Notes: a model not told the origin generated them from the letters alone. A DNA stretch of 64,000 nucleotides from Paenibacillus sp. PK3_47 (GCF_023520895.1 NZ_CP026029.1:3162001-3226000), one strand, 5' to 3'; counted from the first letter of the stretch, positions 18,401 through 26,908 are shown. Translations and numbers: made by a program.

Positions 18401-21400
18401 TCCAACCTTAACCGGCTTGTGTTTAGTCAGATAGGACAGAAGAACCTCAAAATCCGGAAGTCCCAGCTCGTAATAACGTCCGTCAGCCTTGGCTCCAGCA
18501 AGAGCACGGTAAAAGTCACCGCCACCAGCCATAAAGGAGTTCGTAGACAGGATGTAGTAAGCGTTCCGGTCAATTGGCGAATAAGACCCGTTTGCCTGCA
18601 GGATCTCAACAGATACGATGCGTTCGCCTGTTTGTGTTACCTTACCGGTTACGGAATCAACAATTTCCGGTTTTTTAGTAGAATCAAAGGTGTATTTCAT
18701 CCCGGAAACCTGAGCAAACCGCCCTTGGTCGGAGCTTAGTCCACTAACGGCATTTTCCAGTGAGGAAATGATTTCTGCACCCGTTACTTTGAGTGCAACC
18801 AGGCTGTTGCCGAATGGAAGAGTAGTCAGAACTTCACCCATAGTGATGTCGCCCGTGTCGATGGCTGCGCGAATTCCGCCACCATTCTGAATGGCTACAA
18901 CGCCTTTAATGGAAGCGAGGTCGCTTTCCGATACAAAGTTAGGCATTAACTCTCTAACCTTTTCTGCAATACTGTCGGCAATCAAGTTTCCGATCGGAGT
19001 TTCTTCCTGTCGTACAACGCGAACGGACTTACCGTCGATGATGCGGTTAGTGTAGAGATCAACTTCTGTTGAGCCTACAACTTCGCTGCGGACAGCAGCC
19101 AATTCAGCATCATATGGAGCAAGCAGCTTCTTAGCCTCAGCATCCTCTCCGAACAGGTTAACATCAAGCAGCTTACCGTTATAACTCAGAATTTCGCCGT
19201 CTTTGTCGAAGGTTACGTCGAGTTCACCCAGAAATTGGCTGTATTCGCCTGTCTGAACAATCAGAACGCTTTTACCGGTTCCTGCATTAACAACCGGAGC
19301 CGGAGGATTGTCTATTTTCGTATGCGAGTGTCCGCCGACAATAATATCAATCCCCGGAACAGCTTTGGCCAGCTCCTGGTCAACGGTGTAACCTAGGTGG
19401 GTAACCGCGATGATCTTATTGATACCTTGAGCTTCAAGCATTGCTACGGTATTCTTTGCACTTTCCACATGGTCTTTGAAGCTGATTTTGTCTCCGGGAG
19501 AAGCCAGTCCCACGGTATCCTCGGTTGTTAAGCCGAAAATGCCGATTTTCTCACCGTAGACGTCTTTGATGACAGCCGGATAAATGTTGCCGTCCTTGGC
19601 TGTACTCTTTGTGTCGTCCGTTTCAATGGTCCCGATAGAATTGTGGAACAGCTCAGCAAGCTCGCTTTTTTTCGTCGTAAAGTCAATATTCGAGCTGGCA
19701 AAAGGGAATTTTGCAGCCGTTACGAAGTTTTTCAGTACTTCCGGCTGGTCTTTGTTCAGGTCAAATTCGTGATTACCAAAGGTCATGGCGTCATAACCGA
19801 TGTTATTCATGAATTCGATGTCAGCCTGCCCCTTGAATTGGGTGAAATACAGGGTTCCAGAGAAAACATCCCCGGCATCCAGCAGCACCGTGTTACCTGT
19901 CCGTTCACTGCTGATTGCGGACGTGCGCTTCGTTACATTTTCAAGATGGCTGTGTGTATCATTGGTGTGCAGTACACGCAGGTTGAAGTTGTCTGTTCCG
20001 AAGTCAATTTGCGTCAGCAGCGGATCATGGTCGCTTACGCGGCCTTCTTCCTCCTGGAAGTCGGCATTAATATGCACAATATCCAGCTTGGACCGGCTTG
20101 CCAGTCTGTTATTAACCAGCATGTGATCCAGGGTCTGAGAATTACCCTCGTAGATGTAAGAGTAACGTTCACCTAAAGGCAAAGTATCGATCAGGTTAGT
20201 CAATGCACTGCCTTTCAGGGTTTTCAGTGTGTTGGAGAACTGGAAGTCATTCAGGTCGCCAAGCACAACAATGTTAGCTTCAGGGTTTTTGGCCAGTACA
20301 TCGGAAACAAAGCCGTTCACAACTGCAGCGATTTCCGCCCGCTGGGCTTCACTTCCTTTAACCGGAGGCTGCACGCTGCCGTATAGACCTGTATCTCCTG
20401 TCTTTGAATTGAAATGATTGGCAATCACCAGCACTTTCTCATTATTAAAAATAAATTCGGCCGCAAGCGGCTTACGGGAGTTGCTGAACGCAGGGTTAGC
20501 TGGATCGATCCGACCCGGGTTCATAGTGAGTCCACCAGCTTCGGTATAACCAGTAGCTGTTGTTGCATCACCTTTGGTCGCGGCCGGAGGCAGGGAGACC
20601 CGTGCGGTATTGTAAATAAATCCTGCACGGATATTGGCTCCCGGTGCGCCGCCGTCCATATTATTAACAGGTGCTATGTCGGTATAGGCGTAGGTCGGTC
20701 CGCCTTCCTGTTTGATCGCCTCAATGAGTGCGTTATAGCTCTCGCTGGCATCAACGACTCCAGTGTTGTCGGCGCCATCATTATCCTGAATTTCCAACAG
20801 GCCGACGATATCCGGAGTTTGCAGATTGCCTACAATCGCTTTGGCCACATTGGTGATTTTTGTGGAGGAGTTTTTCTTTGAGAAATTCTCCACATTAAAA
20901 GAGGCGACAGTCAATTTGTCTTCTCCTGCGATCAATGCAGTGGTTTCGCGTTCAATGGATGTTCCGGCACTTACTGCGGGCAAGTCTCCGTCCGGACGCA
21001 CTTTGAAGTTGCCGTAATCATATCCTAGGATACCTGTGATATTGCCGCTGAATACTTGTCCTGTTTTGACAGGGTTGGCAGGTTTCTTGGCAATCAGAAT
21101 ACGCTGTGGATTATAATCAGCTCCAGTAAGAACCAGGCCGCCTGCCGGCGAGCTGACTTCTGTTGTGCTGGCGCCGTTGTTAACAGTAACCGGGATTTCG
21201 TAATCATAAGGCCCGATAATCTGCGGGTTATTAAGCTGGACACGCATACCTTCAAGACTCTCGTAGAAGTCTAGCGAATATTTTGAAGGGTCAAGCTCTT
21301 TCGTCAAACCGCCGGAAATGGCAGCCGTGGGGATTGTCCGCCCGCCTGTGCCGAGAATTGTAGCTGCCGGAAGTGCGTTTCCGGAAGAAATAATAGCAGC

Positions 21401-22603
21401 CTGAGATGCTGCAATTTCTGTGGTCAGGAGATCAGAAGCGTCTTCATAGCCGCTCTCTTTATATTCCTTAACAAGTCCGTCCACAAGCACGGAATCGCCA
21501 ACCTTTACAGTATTACCGGGGAGATATACCATAATGGCTTCAGAAGTCCTTACATCGTTGTCGGGGGTAGCGGTTTGAATATAAAATGTGCTGCCGCTCT
21601 TATAAGTTACAATCCCCTTAACGCCTTGTACCAGCTGCCCCGCATAAGGCGAGGATTGGTATGTACCCTGGATTTGGGGAATTGAGAGTCCGCTAAGTGC
21701 TTCCTCGGTCGTATAGCTGAACTGGGAAATATCACTGTCAGCTTTTCCTTCTTCTTTGGACAAGGCTTTTATAAGAACACTGTCATCTTGTAAAAGAATC
21801 GGGGTGCTGTACAAGGTGTAATCAGCTATGGCTGTAGGGCTGCCGTTTGCATATACACTATAGTATACGCTTGCAGTTACACTGCTGGTGGACAGGGAAA
21901 GTGAAGTGCCCTTGCCTACAAGCTGCCCGCTTGCAATAGAAGCTGTAACAGCAGGAGCCTTGGCATTGTCTACAGCGGAAGTACGCGGGTCCGGTGCTTG
22001 TACAATAAAGTCAGCAGCGTTGGTATCGGTATCTAATCCGCGGTTTCCTTGTGGCAGTAGGAGAGATTCCTTACGTACGGCTGCACTGCTGTTAGTCAGA
22101 GCTTTGGTACCACCGCTTCCTGGTGGACCTTCATATTCGTTGGTTTCACCGTAGCCGACAAGATCGATCCGGTTTCCGTCTTTATCAAGCAGATCAACCT
22201 TGCCTTCCGCACCGCCCAATGTCAGTGTGCCAACCATATTCGGGGTAGGTAAATCATCGGTTCCGCCGGCTCCTGCAGATTGCTGAATCAGATAGTAGCC
22301 TTTTGCAGGAATGATCCCTGACAGTGTAGTCCCTGAATTGTTGAAAGTACTTGTCTTGGCTGCGTACCTGACCTTCCATCCAGTCAAATCGATAGCTGCA
22401 TCAGTAGGATTGTAGAGCTCGATGAAATCATTTTTGTACTTGGCTCCGGAGTTTCCTCCGCCGCCATACACCTGGGAGATCACGGGAGCGCTGTTATCCT
22501 GGGCCGCAGAAGCGGTTTGCGGGGCGGGTAAGGCGATTCCGCTAACCAGCAAAAATGAGAGTGCTGCCGAGCCCCATTGCTTTCGCCTGGACGAAATGTT
22601 CAT
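15485..22603 (-). CDS. Giant SLH-anchored nuclease / double 5'-nucleotidase
   Basis: 2,372 residues. Order: signal peptide (cut after TASAA, about 34), lamin-tail domain (about 40-160, FIELYNPTDAAIDLTGWKV), a chitobiase-type beta domain (about 215-300), an OB-like domain (about 305-540), an exonuclease/endonuclease/phosphatase domain (about 560-865, ASFNVENF, VGLLEIQDND, LGDLNDF, SDHDPLL), 5'-nucleotidase 1 (about 875-1415, HTNDTHSHLE, GNHEFD, NGGGIRAAIDTGDI), 5'-nucleotidase 2 (about 1418-1955), a Gly/Pro/Thr linker, a beta domain, and three SLH repeats from about 2187 to the C-terminus. The inferred job is degrading extracellular DNA to nucleotides and stripping phosphate at the cell surface. 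The two nucleotidase copies are clearly duplicated but already diverged. Confidence 0.92.
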   Translation of the reverse strand: MNISSRRKQWGSAALSFLLVSGIALPAPQTASAAQDNSAPVISQVYGGGGNSGAKYKNDFIELYNPTDAAIDLTGWKVRYAAKTSTFNNSGTTLSGIIPAKGYYLIQQSAGAGGTDDLPTPNMVGTLTLGGAEGKVDLLDKDGNRIDLVGYGETNEYEGPPGSGGTKALTNSSAAVRKESLLLPQGNRGLDTDTNAADFIVQAPDPRTSAVDNAKAPAVTASIASGQLVGKGTSLSLSTSSVTASVYYSVYANGSPTAIADYTLYSTPILLQDDSVLIKALSKEEGKADSDISQFSYTTEEALSGLSIPQIQGTYQSSPYAGQLVQGVKGIVTYKSGSTFYIQTATPDNDVRTSEAIMVYLPGNTVKVGDSVLVDGLVKEYKESGYEDASDLLTTEIAASQAAIISSGNALPAATILGTGGRTIPTAAISGGLTKELDPSKYSLDFYESLEGMRVQLNNPQIIGPYDYEIPVTVNNGASTTEVSSPAGGLVLTGADYNPQRILIAKKPANPVKTGQVFSGNITGILGYDYGNFKVRPDGDLPAVSAGTSIERETTALIAGEDKLTVASFNVENFSKKNSSTKITNVAKAIVGNLQTPDIVGLLEIQDNDGADNTGVVDASESYNALIEAIKQEGGPTYAYTDIAPVNNMDGGAPGANIRAGFIYNTARVSLPPAATKGDATTATGYTEAGGLTMNPGRIDPANPAFSNSRKPLAAEFIFNNEKVLVIANHFNSKTGDTGLYGSVQPPVKGSEAQRAEIAAVVNGFVSDVLAKNPEANIVVLGDLNDFQFSNTLKTLKGSALTNLIDTLPLGERYSYIYEGNSQTLDHMLVNNRLASRSKLDIVHINADFQEEEGRVSDHDPLLTQIDFGTDNFNLRVLHTNDTHSHLENVTKRTSAISSERTGNTVLLDAGDVFSGTLYFTQFKGQADIEFMNNIGYDAMTFGNHEFDLNKDQPEVLKNFVTAAKFPFASSNIDFTTKKSELAELFHNSIGTIETDDTKSTAKDGNIYPAVIKDVYGEKIGIFGLTTEDTVGLASPGDKISFKDHVESAKNTVAMLEAQGINKIIAVTHLGYTVDQELAKAVPGIDIIVGGHSHTKIDNPPAPVVNAGTGKSVLIVQTGEYSQFLGELDVTFDKDGEILSYNGKLLDVNLFGEDAEAKKLLAPYDAELAAVRSEVVGSTEVDLYTNRIIDGKSVRVVRQEETPIGNLIADSIAEKVRELMPNFVSESDLASIKGVVAIQNGGGIRAAIDTGDITMGEVLTTLPFGNSLVALKVTGAEIISSLENAVSGLSSDQGRFAQVSGMKYTFDSTKKPEIVDSVTGKVTQTGERIVSVEILQANGSYSPIDRNAYYILSTNSFMAGGGDFYRALAGAKADGRYYELGLPDFEVLLSYLTKHKPVKVGLEGRITDLKGAAPDEDFSLRILHTNDTHSHLETVVKRMTAIKQERTENSILVDAGDVFSGTLYFTQFNGLADLEFMNYIGYDAMTFGNHEFDRGLPALRTFIDQANFPFISSNIDFTTKDNELKEIFVNGVGGSTSETPVEDGHIYPSVIKEVYGEKIGILALTTEDTVGLSSPGDNISFKNYKTSAENTVKSLQALGVNKIVALSHLGYSVDQKLAVEVAGIDVIVGGHSHTKLDAPVILNADSEPTLIVQTGEYGTYLGELDVNFDDEGVITTYNGKLIDTTKFAEDATAKQMLVKYDDQLKEIRQTVVGNTEVPLVYERMIDGKMTRVVRKEETNLGNLIADGINTKATELVSKLLPAGELAAIKGFVSIQNGGGIRAGIDQGEITLGEVLTVMPFSNSLVALKVTGKEIISSLENSVSGLEGDQGRFAQVSGMRYTYDSTKQAEKINPTSNLLEEEGERIVSVDIKQADGSYVPIDLDAYYILSTNSFMAGGGDFYRALAAAKADGRYYELYLPDYEVFTDYLGQVGTVNIGTEGRITDLKGAAPAPTNPPGGGGGNGGTPSTPAPSATATPAPSASPQVTTLTAESLTAQFAALPAGSSELVIPLVSSAGGTQAVLPASVLIQQAAANPATVLTFTTDGASYSLPLGIVNGTALAAQLGTSDFTITVSILKADPDTLNSVNQALTAQAGSVTLAAPVIEFGITAQAGNNSVPLNNFGSTYVKRTLTAPSVLNPQNATAVSFDPATGTISFVPSVFTAKADGTTEVSVTRNSNSYYTVVQSSKTFGDTAGHWAKAAIDLLASKLIITGTSSTEFSPSKMVSRAEFAALITRSLGLATVSGGTSFSDVSTSAWYADAVQTAAAAGLITGYTDGTFKPNSPITRQEMAVILSKAIKYTGTTLTAGPAALAKFSDAAKIPAWSQAAVQEIAAELIIQGRPDGSFAPQNNATRAEAVTMLEKTLKFLEFIN

Positions 22604-22670
22604 TTGTTCGAATCTTCTCCTCTCGGTTAAGAAAATATCAACCTACTGCCAGTCTAGCATTCATTTGTTA

Positions 22671-22691
22671 AATGATAGGTTGTCTATCATT
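22671..22691. promoter_or_regulatory. Perfect 8-bp dyad upstream of the nuclease gene
   Basis: AATGATAG, 5-bp spacer, CTATCATT. It sits about 70 bp before the start codon in an AT-rich leader and looks like an operator or a small hairpin. The bound factor is unknown. Confidence 0.45.
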
Positions 22692-22843
22692 AATATATAT
22701 TAAACGGTGGTTGAATAACATAGATTTTTTGGTAGTTTTGTTTAAGTGCATAAAAATCAATGATTTATTTCTCAAAACATGCATGATAATACGTATATTC
22801 ACTGAAAAACTTGATTTATATTTAATATTTATAAACTATTAAA

Positions 22844-22871
22844 TGTTAAGTATATGTTATATCTATGTAAA
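22844..22871 (-). promoter_or_regulatory. Candidate PhoP box (three phased hexamers)
   Basis: Reading the minus strand: TTTACA (22871-22866), ATAACA (22860-22855) and TTAACA (22849-22844), each separated by exactly 5 bp. This matches the TT(A/C/T)ACA direct repeats with 11-bp period bound by PhoP in Bacillus. It lies in the 346-bp gap between the serS terminator and the nuclease start, oriented toward the nuclease, with AT-rich -10 candidates just downstream. Function inferred. Confidence 0.55.
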
Positions 22872-22880
22872 AAGATCATT

Positions 22881-22916
22881 AAAAAATCCCCTGGCTTGCA
22901 TAGGGCCAGGGGATTT
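22881..22916 (-). terminator. Intrinsic terminator of serS
   Basis: AAATCCCCTGGC (22884-22895) pairs with GCCAGGGGATTT (22905-22916). On the minus strand the stem is followed by TTTTTT. Confidence 0.88.
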
Positions 22917-22949
22917 AGTCTCCGAGTATCCGCACAAAATGATCTTTCG

Positions 22950-24227
22950 TCAACGATTAAGGTATTGCTTGCCGCCTAAATAAGGCCTTAGCGCAGCCGG
23001 TATATAAACCGACCCGTCCTCCTGCTGATGATTCTCCAGCAGCGGGATCAAAATCCGGGGAGTGGCTACCGCAGTGTTGTTCAGCGTATGGCAGTACTTC
23101 AGGCGGCCGTCTTCATCCCGGTAGCGGATGCCTGAACGCCGGGCCTGAAAGTCATGCAGATTCGAAGCCGAGTGTGTCTCGCCGTAGGCTCCTCTGCTGG
23201 GCATCCAGGTCTCAATGTCATACTGCTTATGCGTCTTCAGCGCCATATCTCCGCTGCATACGGCAACTACGCGGTAAGGCAGCTCCAGCAGCTGAAGGAT
23301 GTGTTCCGCGTTGGCCAGAATCTCCTGGAGCATCCGCTCCGAGGTATCCGGGTCATTTTTACATAGTACCACCTGTTCAATCTTCGAAAATTGATGGACC
23401 CTGTACAGGCCGCGGACGTCGCGTCCTGCCGAGCCTACTTCACGGCGGAAGCAGGTCGACATTCCGGCAAGCCTCATAGGCTCACCAAGATCAACAATTT
23501 CATCACTGTATAATGATACAAGCGAAACTTCCGAGGTTCCGGCCAGCCAGCGGTTGTCTCCGCCCAGCTCATAAGTCTGATCCTTGCCGCCGGGGAAGAA
23601 TCCGGTCCGTTCCAGTGCCTCCGGCCGGACAATGACCGGCACATCCATCGCGGTAAAGCCGCGCTCTGCCAGCACATCCAGTGCCAGGCGCTGCACGGCA
23701 AGGTGCAGCAGGAGGCCGTTCCCTTTAAGAACGTAACTGCGCGAACCGCCGGCTTTGACTCCGCGCGGAATGTCGATGATATCGTGGAGCTCGCCGAGTT
23801 CCACATGATCGCGCGGCGTAAAGCTGAATTCCGGCGGATTTCCATGCTGCCGCAGCTCCACGTTCTCACTGTCATCGGCGCCGATTGGCGTATCGGCCGA
23901 CACCGGATTTGGCGCAAGCAGCAGCAGGTCGCTGCAGCGCTGTTCGGCTGCGGTTAGCGCAGCTTCCAACGTACCCAGCAGGCGGTTGATTTCCCGCACC
24001 TGTTCTTTCGCCCGCTCCCCCGCAGCAGTATCGCCCTGGCGCAGCCGCTGCTCTACCTCTTTGGTCAGCGCGTTCCGTTCCGCCCGGTGCTGCTCCGTCT
24101 CCCGCAGCAGGCTCCGGCGTTTGTCATCACACTCCAGCAGCTCATCCAGCGGAAAATCCACCTTTTTCCATATCACCGTATTTCTCACGAGCTCTTCATT
24201 TTCCCTGATCCAGTTCATGTCCAGCAT
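22950..24227 (-). CDS. serS: Seryl-tRNA synthetase
   Basis: 425 residues from MLDMNWIRENEELVRN, the usual SerRS start. The open frame extends 69 codons further up, but through the T-box leader, so that part is not translated. Residues about 25-105 are the antiparallel coiled-coil arm that grips the tRNA variable loop. Class II motif 2 is FRREVGSAGRD, and motif 3 is in NTAVATPRILIPLLEN. It charges tRNA-Ser with serine in the cytoplasm. Control is by the upstream T-box and it is transcribed alone, with a terminator after it. Confidence 0.95.
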   Translation of the reverse strand: MLDMNWIRENEELVRNTVIWKKVDFPLDELLECDDKRRSLLRETEQHRAERNALTKEVEQRLRQGDTAAGERAKEQVREINRLLGTLEAALTAAEQRCSDLLLLAPNPVSADTPIGADDSENVELRQHGNPPEFSFTPRDHVELGELHDIIDIPRGVKAGGSRSYVLKGNGLLLHLAVQRLALDVLAERGFTAMDVPVIVRPEALERTGFFPGGKDQTYELGGDNRWLAGTSEVSLVSLYSDEIVDLGEPMRLAGMSTCFRREVGSAGRDVRGLYRVHQFSKIEQVVLCKNDPDTSERMLQEILANAEHILQLLELPYRVVAVCSGDMALKTHKQYDIETWMPSRGAYGETHSASNLHDFQARRSGIRYRDEDGRLKYCHTLNNTAVATPRILIPLLENHQQEDGSVYIPAALRPYLGGKQYLNR

Positions 24228-24254
24228 GCCGCATTCGCTCCTTTTGTCTGAAAA

Positions 24255-24475
24255 AATACAAAAAACGCCCTCATCCATGGGACGAGGAGCGTCAGCTCGC
24301 GGTGCCACCCAGGTTGACCAAACTCCGGTAGGTCTTACTTGCACGGAATCTGATCCTCTTTGGTCTTCGCGGTAACGGGCGAAACCCGGTAAACTTAGGA
24401 AGCAACGGAATTGCTCCGGTCGCAGACGCCTCACGGTTGGATGCCGGTCATTGGCCTGATCGGGATGTGATATTG
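24255..24475 (-). promoter_or_regulatory. T-box riboswitch of serS
   Basis: The T-box sequence GGGTGGCACCGCGAGC lies at 24310-24295 on the minus strand. It is followed by a terminator stem (ACGCTCCTCGTCC with GGATGAGGGCGT, 24292-24260) and a T-run. The upstream 150 bases hold the stem I region. Uncharged tRNA-Ser should stabilise the antiterminator and allow serS expression. The serine specificity is inferred from the gene; I did not assign the specifier codon. Confidence 0.9.
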
Positions 24476-24481
24476 CCGTTT

Positions 24482-24510
24482 ATTATAGCGCAGAGGACTG
24501 GGGTCTGCAA
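24482..24510 (-). promoter_or_regulatory. Sigma-A promoter of serS
   Basis: Minus strand: TTGCAG (24510-24505), 17-bp spacer, TATAAT (24487-24482). Transcription would begin near 24475, at the 5' end of the T-box leader. Confidence 0.75.
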
Positions 24511-24533
24511 GGGCTTTTAGCGTTTGACAAAAT

Positions 24534-24562
24534 TCCTTGCGCTCTGATAGGATTATTACTAA
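24534..24562 (+). promoter_or_regulatory. Candidate promoter of the FMN reductase gene
   Basis: TTGACA (24534-24539) is a perfect -35. The -10 is unclear, with TTACTA at 24557-24562 at 17-bp spacing. It is back-to-back with the serS promoter, the two -35 boxes being 23 bp apart. Confidence 0.45.
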
Positions 24563-24630
24563 TTTGAAGTAATGGGGCCGGGATAACCGGATATTTTATT
24601 ATAAATTGAAGAGAAAGAAGAGGTGCGAGC

Positions 24631-25185
24631 ATGGCGAAAATAGTTGTGATTAACGGAACACCCTCCCTGGTCTCACGGATCAATGCGGTGATTGAGTATG
24701 CAGAGGCTGATTTGCGCGGACGCGGATTTGAGGTGGAGCGGATCAATGTAGCCGAGCTCCCGGCAGAGGATCTGATTCATACCAAATTTGAAAGCGAACA
24801 TATCGTCAAAGCCAATGGCCTGGTTGCTGAAGCGGATGCGGTTATCGTCGTCAGCCCGGTGTACAAAGCTTCCTATACAGGTGTGCTGAAAACCTTCCTG
24901 GATCTGATTCCGCAAAAAGGCCTGGCCGGCAAAATTGCCCTCCCGCTCTTTATGGGCGGCAGTCTGGCGCATCTGCTCTCCATCGATTATGCGCTGAAGC
25001 CGGTGCTGTCCGTGCTGGGCGCACGCCATATTCTCGGCGGTGTATATGCGGTCGATTCCCAGGCTGTGCGCAATGACCAGGGTGTCGTTGAACTGGCAGA
25101 GGAGCTCAAGCTGCGTCTGAACAGCGTGCTGGAGGAGCTGGCGGAAGAAACAGCGCATAAAGCCGGACGCAAGGCAGGAGAGTAA
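24631..25185 (+). CDS. NADPH-dependent FMN reductase, SsuE family
   Basis: 184 residues with a flavodoxin-like fold: IVVINGTPSLVSR at the N-terminus binds the FMN phosphate, and VIVVSPVYKASYTGVLKTFLD is the SsuE/NAD(P)H-FMN reductase signature. Such enzymes supply reduced flavin to a two-component monooxygenase, classically for sulfonate desulfonation. No monooxygenase or sulfonate transporter lies nearby, so the partner is elsewhere or the role differs. GAAGAGGTGCGAGC precedes the ATG, and a strong terminator follows. Confidence 0.85.
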   Translation: MAKIVVINGTPSLVSRINAVIEYAEADLRGRGFEVERINVAELPAEDLIHTKFESEHIVKANGLVAEADAVIVVSPVYKASYTGVLKTFLDLIPQKGLAGKIALPLFMGGSLAHLLSIDYALKPVLSVLGARHILGGVYAVDSQAVRNDQGVVELAEELKLRLNSVLEELAEETAHKAGRKAGE

Positions 25186-25219
25186 CTGATGCCCCGGTAA
25201 CTGCTTACGAGTCAAAAAC

Positions 25220-25256
25220 AGACCCCGACCTCCACAGGCAGTGGAGATTGGGGTCT
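25220..25256. terminator. Intrinsic terminator after the FMN reductase
   Basis: AGACCCCGACCTCCAC (25220-25235) pairs with GTGGAGATTGGGGTCT (25241-25256). TTTAG follows on the plus strand and a T-run (TGTTTTTG) on the minus strand, so it can work both ways. Confidence 0.75.
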
Positions 25257-25318
25257 TTAGTTTGTTAACCATACCAGCCAGCTGAACCCGGGGTGAAGGT
25301 GCAGCTTGTGCCGATAAC

Positions 25319-25506
25319 CCTAAGTGGAAATTTTCCAGCTTATTCTTAGGCAAATACGGATATTACAAATCTAGTTGGAAAAACTCCACTTCATTTTACT
25401 GAATAAGTCTCGAAAGGCCTTTATCCGCTCAAATAGCTGGAGAATTTCCAACTAAAGCTCATAAATCATGAAAAAGGATAGAAATAGGTTGAGGAAATCC
25501 AACTAG
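25319..25506. repeat. AGTTGGA/TCCAACT repeat cluster in a gene-free gap
   Basis: The 455-bp gap between the FMN reductase and nrdB holds TAAGTGGAAA with TTTTCCAGCTTA (25319-25342), CTAGTTGGA (25371-25379), TTTCCAACTAAA (25445-25456) and TCCAACTAG (25498-25506). The copies are in both orientations with AT-rich spacers. Beyond these and the terminator I see nothing. Confidence 0.6.
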
Positions 25507-25640
25507 GGCCCCTGCAGCATTCGCAGCCGAAGCTAACTTTGCCACAACTCCCTAGAGTTTCCAGAGACACGATGTTAAACCGGACACTTCAATCCACATG
25601 CATGCAATAGTCCGTCACTCACCCGTCCAGTAAGGTCCCA

Positions 25641-26672
25641 TCACAAATCGTCAAAACCGTTATCGTCGCCCACTTTACCGTAGTTCCGGGATTTTGCTTC
25701 AAAAAAGTCCGTTTTCGTCGCATTCAGCGCCTCGTCGGAGAAAGGCTTGATCCAAGGCATGCAGTTCACGTCTACGCCGCTGTAGGCTTTGTCCAGGCCC
25801 ATCAGGGTCAGGCGTTTGTTGGCGATATATTTGATGTAGTCACCGAGTTCGTTCAGGTCAATGCCCCGTACATCCGTCAGCGTGTAGTGGGCCCAGTTCG
25901 TCTCCAGCTCGACAGCGCGGTCGATGGTACGGTACACATAATCCATATTTTCCGGCGTGTTCAGTTCAGGGAAGTCGATCAGCAGCTGCTTGAATACCTC
26001 GGCAAAAAAATAGCAGTGCTGATTCTCGTCACGCTGAATGTAGGAGATCATCTGGCTGGTCGCCATCATTTTCTGGTCACGGGCCAGATTGTAGAAGAAG
26101 GCAAAGGTACTGTAAAAGAAGATCCCCTCCAGAATCAGATCAGCCACCAGTGCGCGGAAAAAAGTATGCTTCGACGGCTCGTCACGGAATTCCTGATAAA
26201 TGTCCGAGATGAACTGGTTGCGCTCCAGCAGCACCGGATCATGCTTCCAATATTCAAAGATCTCCTTCTGCTCACGGTCAGACACGATTGAAGAGAGGAC
26301 GTAGGAATAGGACTGGTTGTGCACAACCTCCTGCTGCCCGATAATCGCCGAAATTGCCTCCAGGGAGGAGTCGGTAAAATAACGCTTCACGTCGCCGACG
26401 AACATCGTCTGCATGGAGTCCAGCACGGCCAGCAGGGCGATGTTAATCTTGAACACCCGCTGTTCCTCCGCTTCAAGCAGCGGAAACTGCTGGGCATCCT
26501 TGGACATTGGGATTTCATCGGCGATCCAGTGGTTCAGCAGCAGCACCTTGTACAGCTTGTACATATGCGGCATGCGGATGTCGTTCCAGTTCAGAATGCC
26601 CGAGCATTCCCCGTCAATGATGCGTGTCGATTTATTCGGCGCTTCCGTATTAAAAATCTTTTGCAGTTGCAT
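25641..26672 (-). CDS. nrdB: Ribonucleoside-diphosphate reductase, small (radical) subunit
   Basis: 343 residues. The di-iron ligands fall at D85, E115, H118, E182, E216 and H219, and the radical tyrosine at Y122 (EVVHNQSY). The D/E/H/Y positions almost match E. coli NrdB numbering. It houses the di-metal/tyrosyl radical that is passed to NrdA for reducing NDPs to dNDPs. No nrdI flavodoxin is present in the cluster, which favours a class Ia-type enzyme over Ib, so the name nrdF is the alternative. It lies downstream of nrdA with a 236-bp gap that carries a palindromic repeat. Confidence 0.93.
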   Translation of the reverse strand: MQLQKIFNTEAPNKSTRIIDGECSGILNWNDIRMPHMYKLYKVLLLNHWIADEIPMSKDAQQFPLLEAEEQRVFKINIALLAVLDSMQTMFVGDVKRYFTDSSLEAISAIIGQQEVVHNQSYSYVLSSIVSDREQKEIFEYWKHDPVLLERNQFISDIYQEFRDEPSKHTFFRALVADLILEGIFFYSTFAFFYNLARDQKMMATSQMISYIQRDENQHCYFFAEVFKQLLIDFPELNTPENMDYVYRTIDRAVELETNWAHYTLTDVRGIDLNELGDYIKYIANKRLTLMGLDKAYSGVDVNCMPWIKPFSDEALNATKTDFFEAKSRNYGKVGDDNGFDDL

Positions 26673-26776
26673 TTTTGCTTCCCTCCTGATTTTGCTTGAG
26701 CTAACTGGTGAATGGCCACTTTAAAGGCCGGCGCTGAGGCACGGAAAGGAAGTTTGGAACTGGAGGAGCGTAGCGA

Positions 26777-26843
26777 TCGCCTTTATACTCAGGTTTCAAC
26801 CGTGAGAACGGTATAATTCAAGAAATCTGAGTATAACAGGCGA
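26777..26843. repeat. Palindromic intergenic element between nrdA and nrdB
   Basis: TCGCCTTTATACTCAG (26777-26792) pairs with CTGAGTATAACAGGCGA (26827-26843), one bulged base, with a 34-base loop. The flanking GGAACTGGAGGAGCGTAGCG resembles dispersed elements I recall from Paenibacillus genomes. In the nrd transcript it would form a long hairpin and could lower or stabilise nrdB expression. Confidence 0.6.
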
Positions 26844-26908
26844 CCGGAAGTCCAAACATTCCTTGCAGTGACGTTATAGCGCAGGTATTGAAAGTGAAAA
26901 TGAAAGAC

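Noticed and set aside
24228..24434. N-terminal extension of serS
   Set aside because: It would translate the T-box and its terminator. SerRS proteins start at MLD.
24534..24630. Riboswitch in the FMN reductase leader
   Set aside because: The 70-bp leader has no FMN or SAM aptamer core motifs that I can see.
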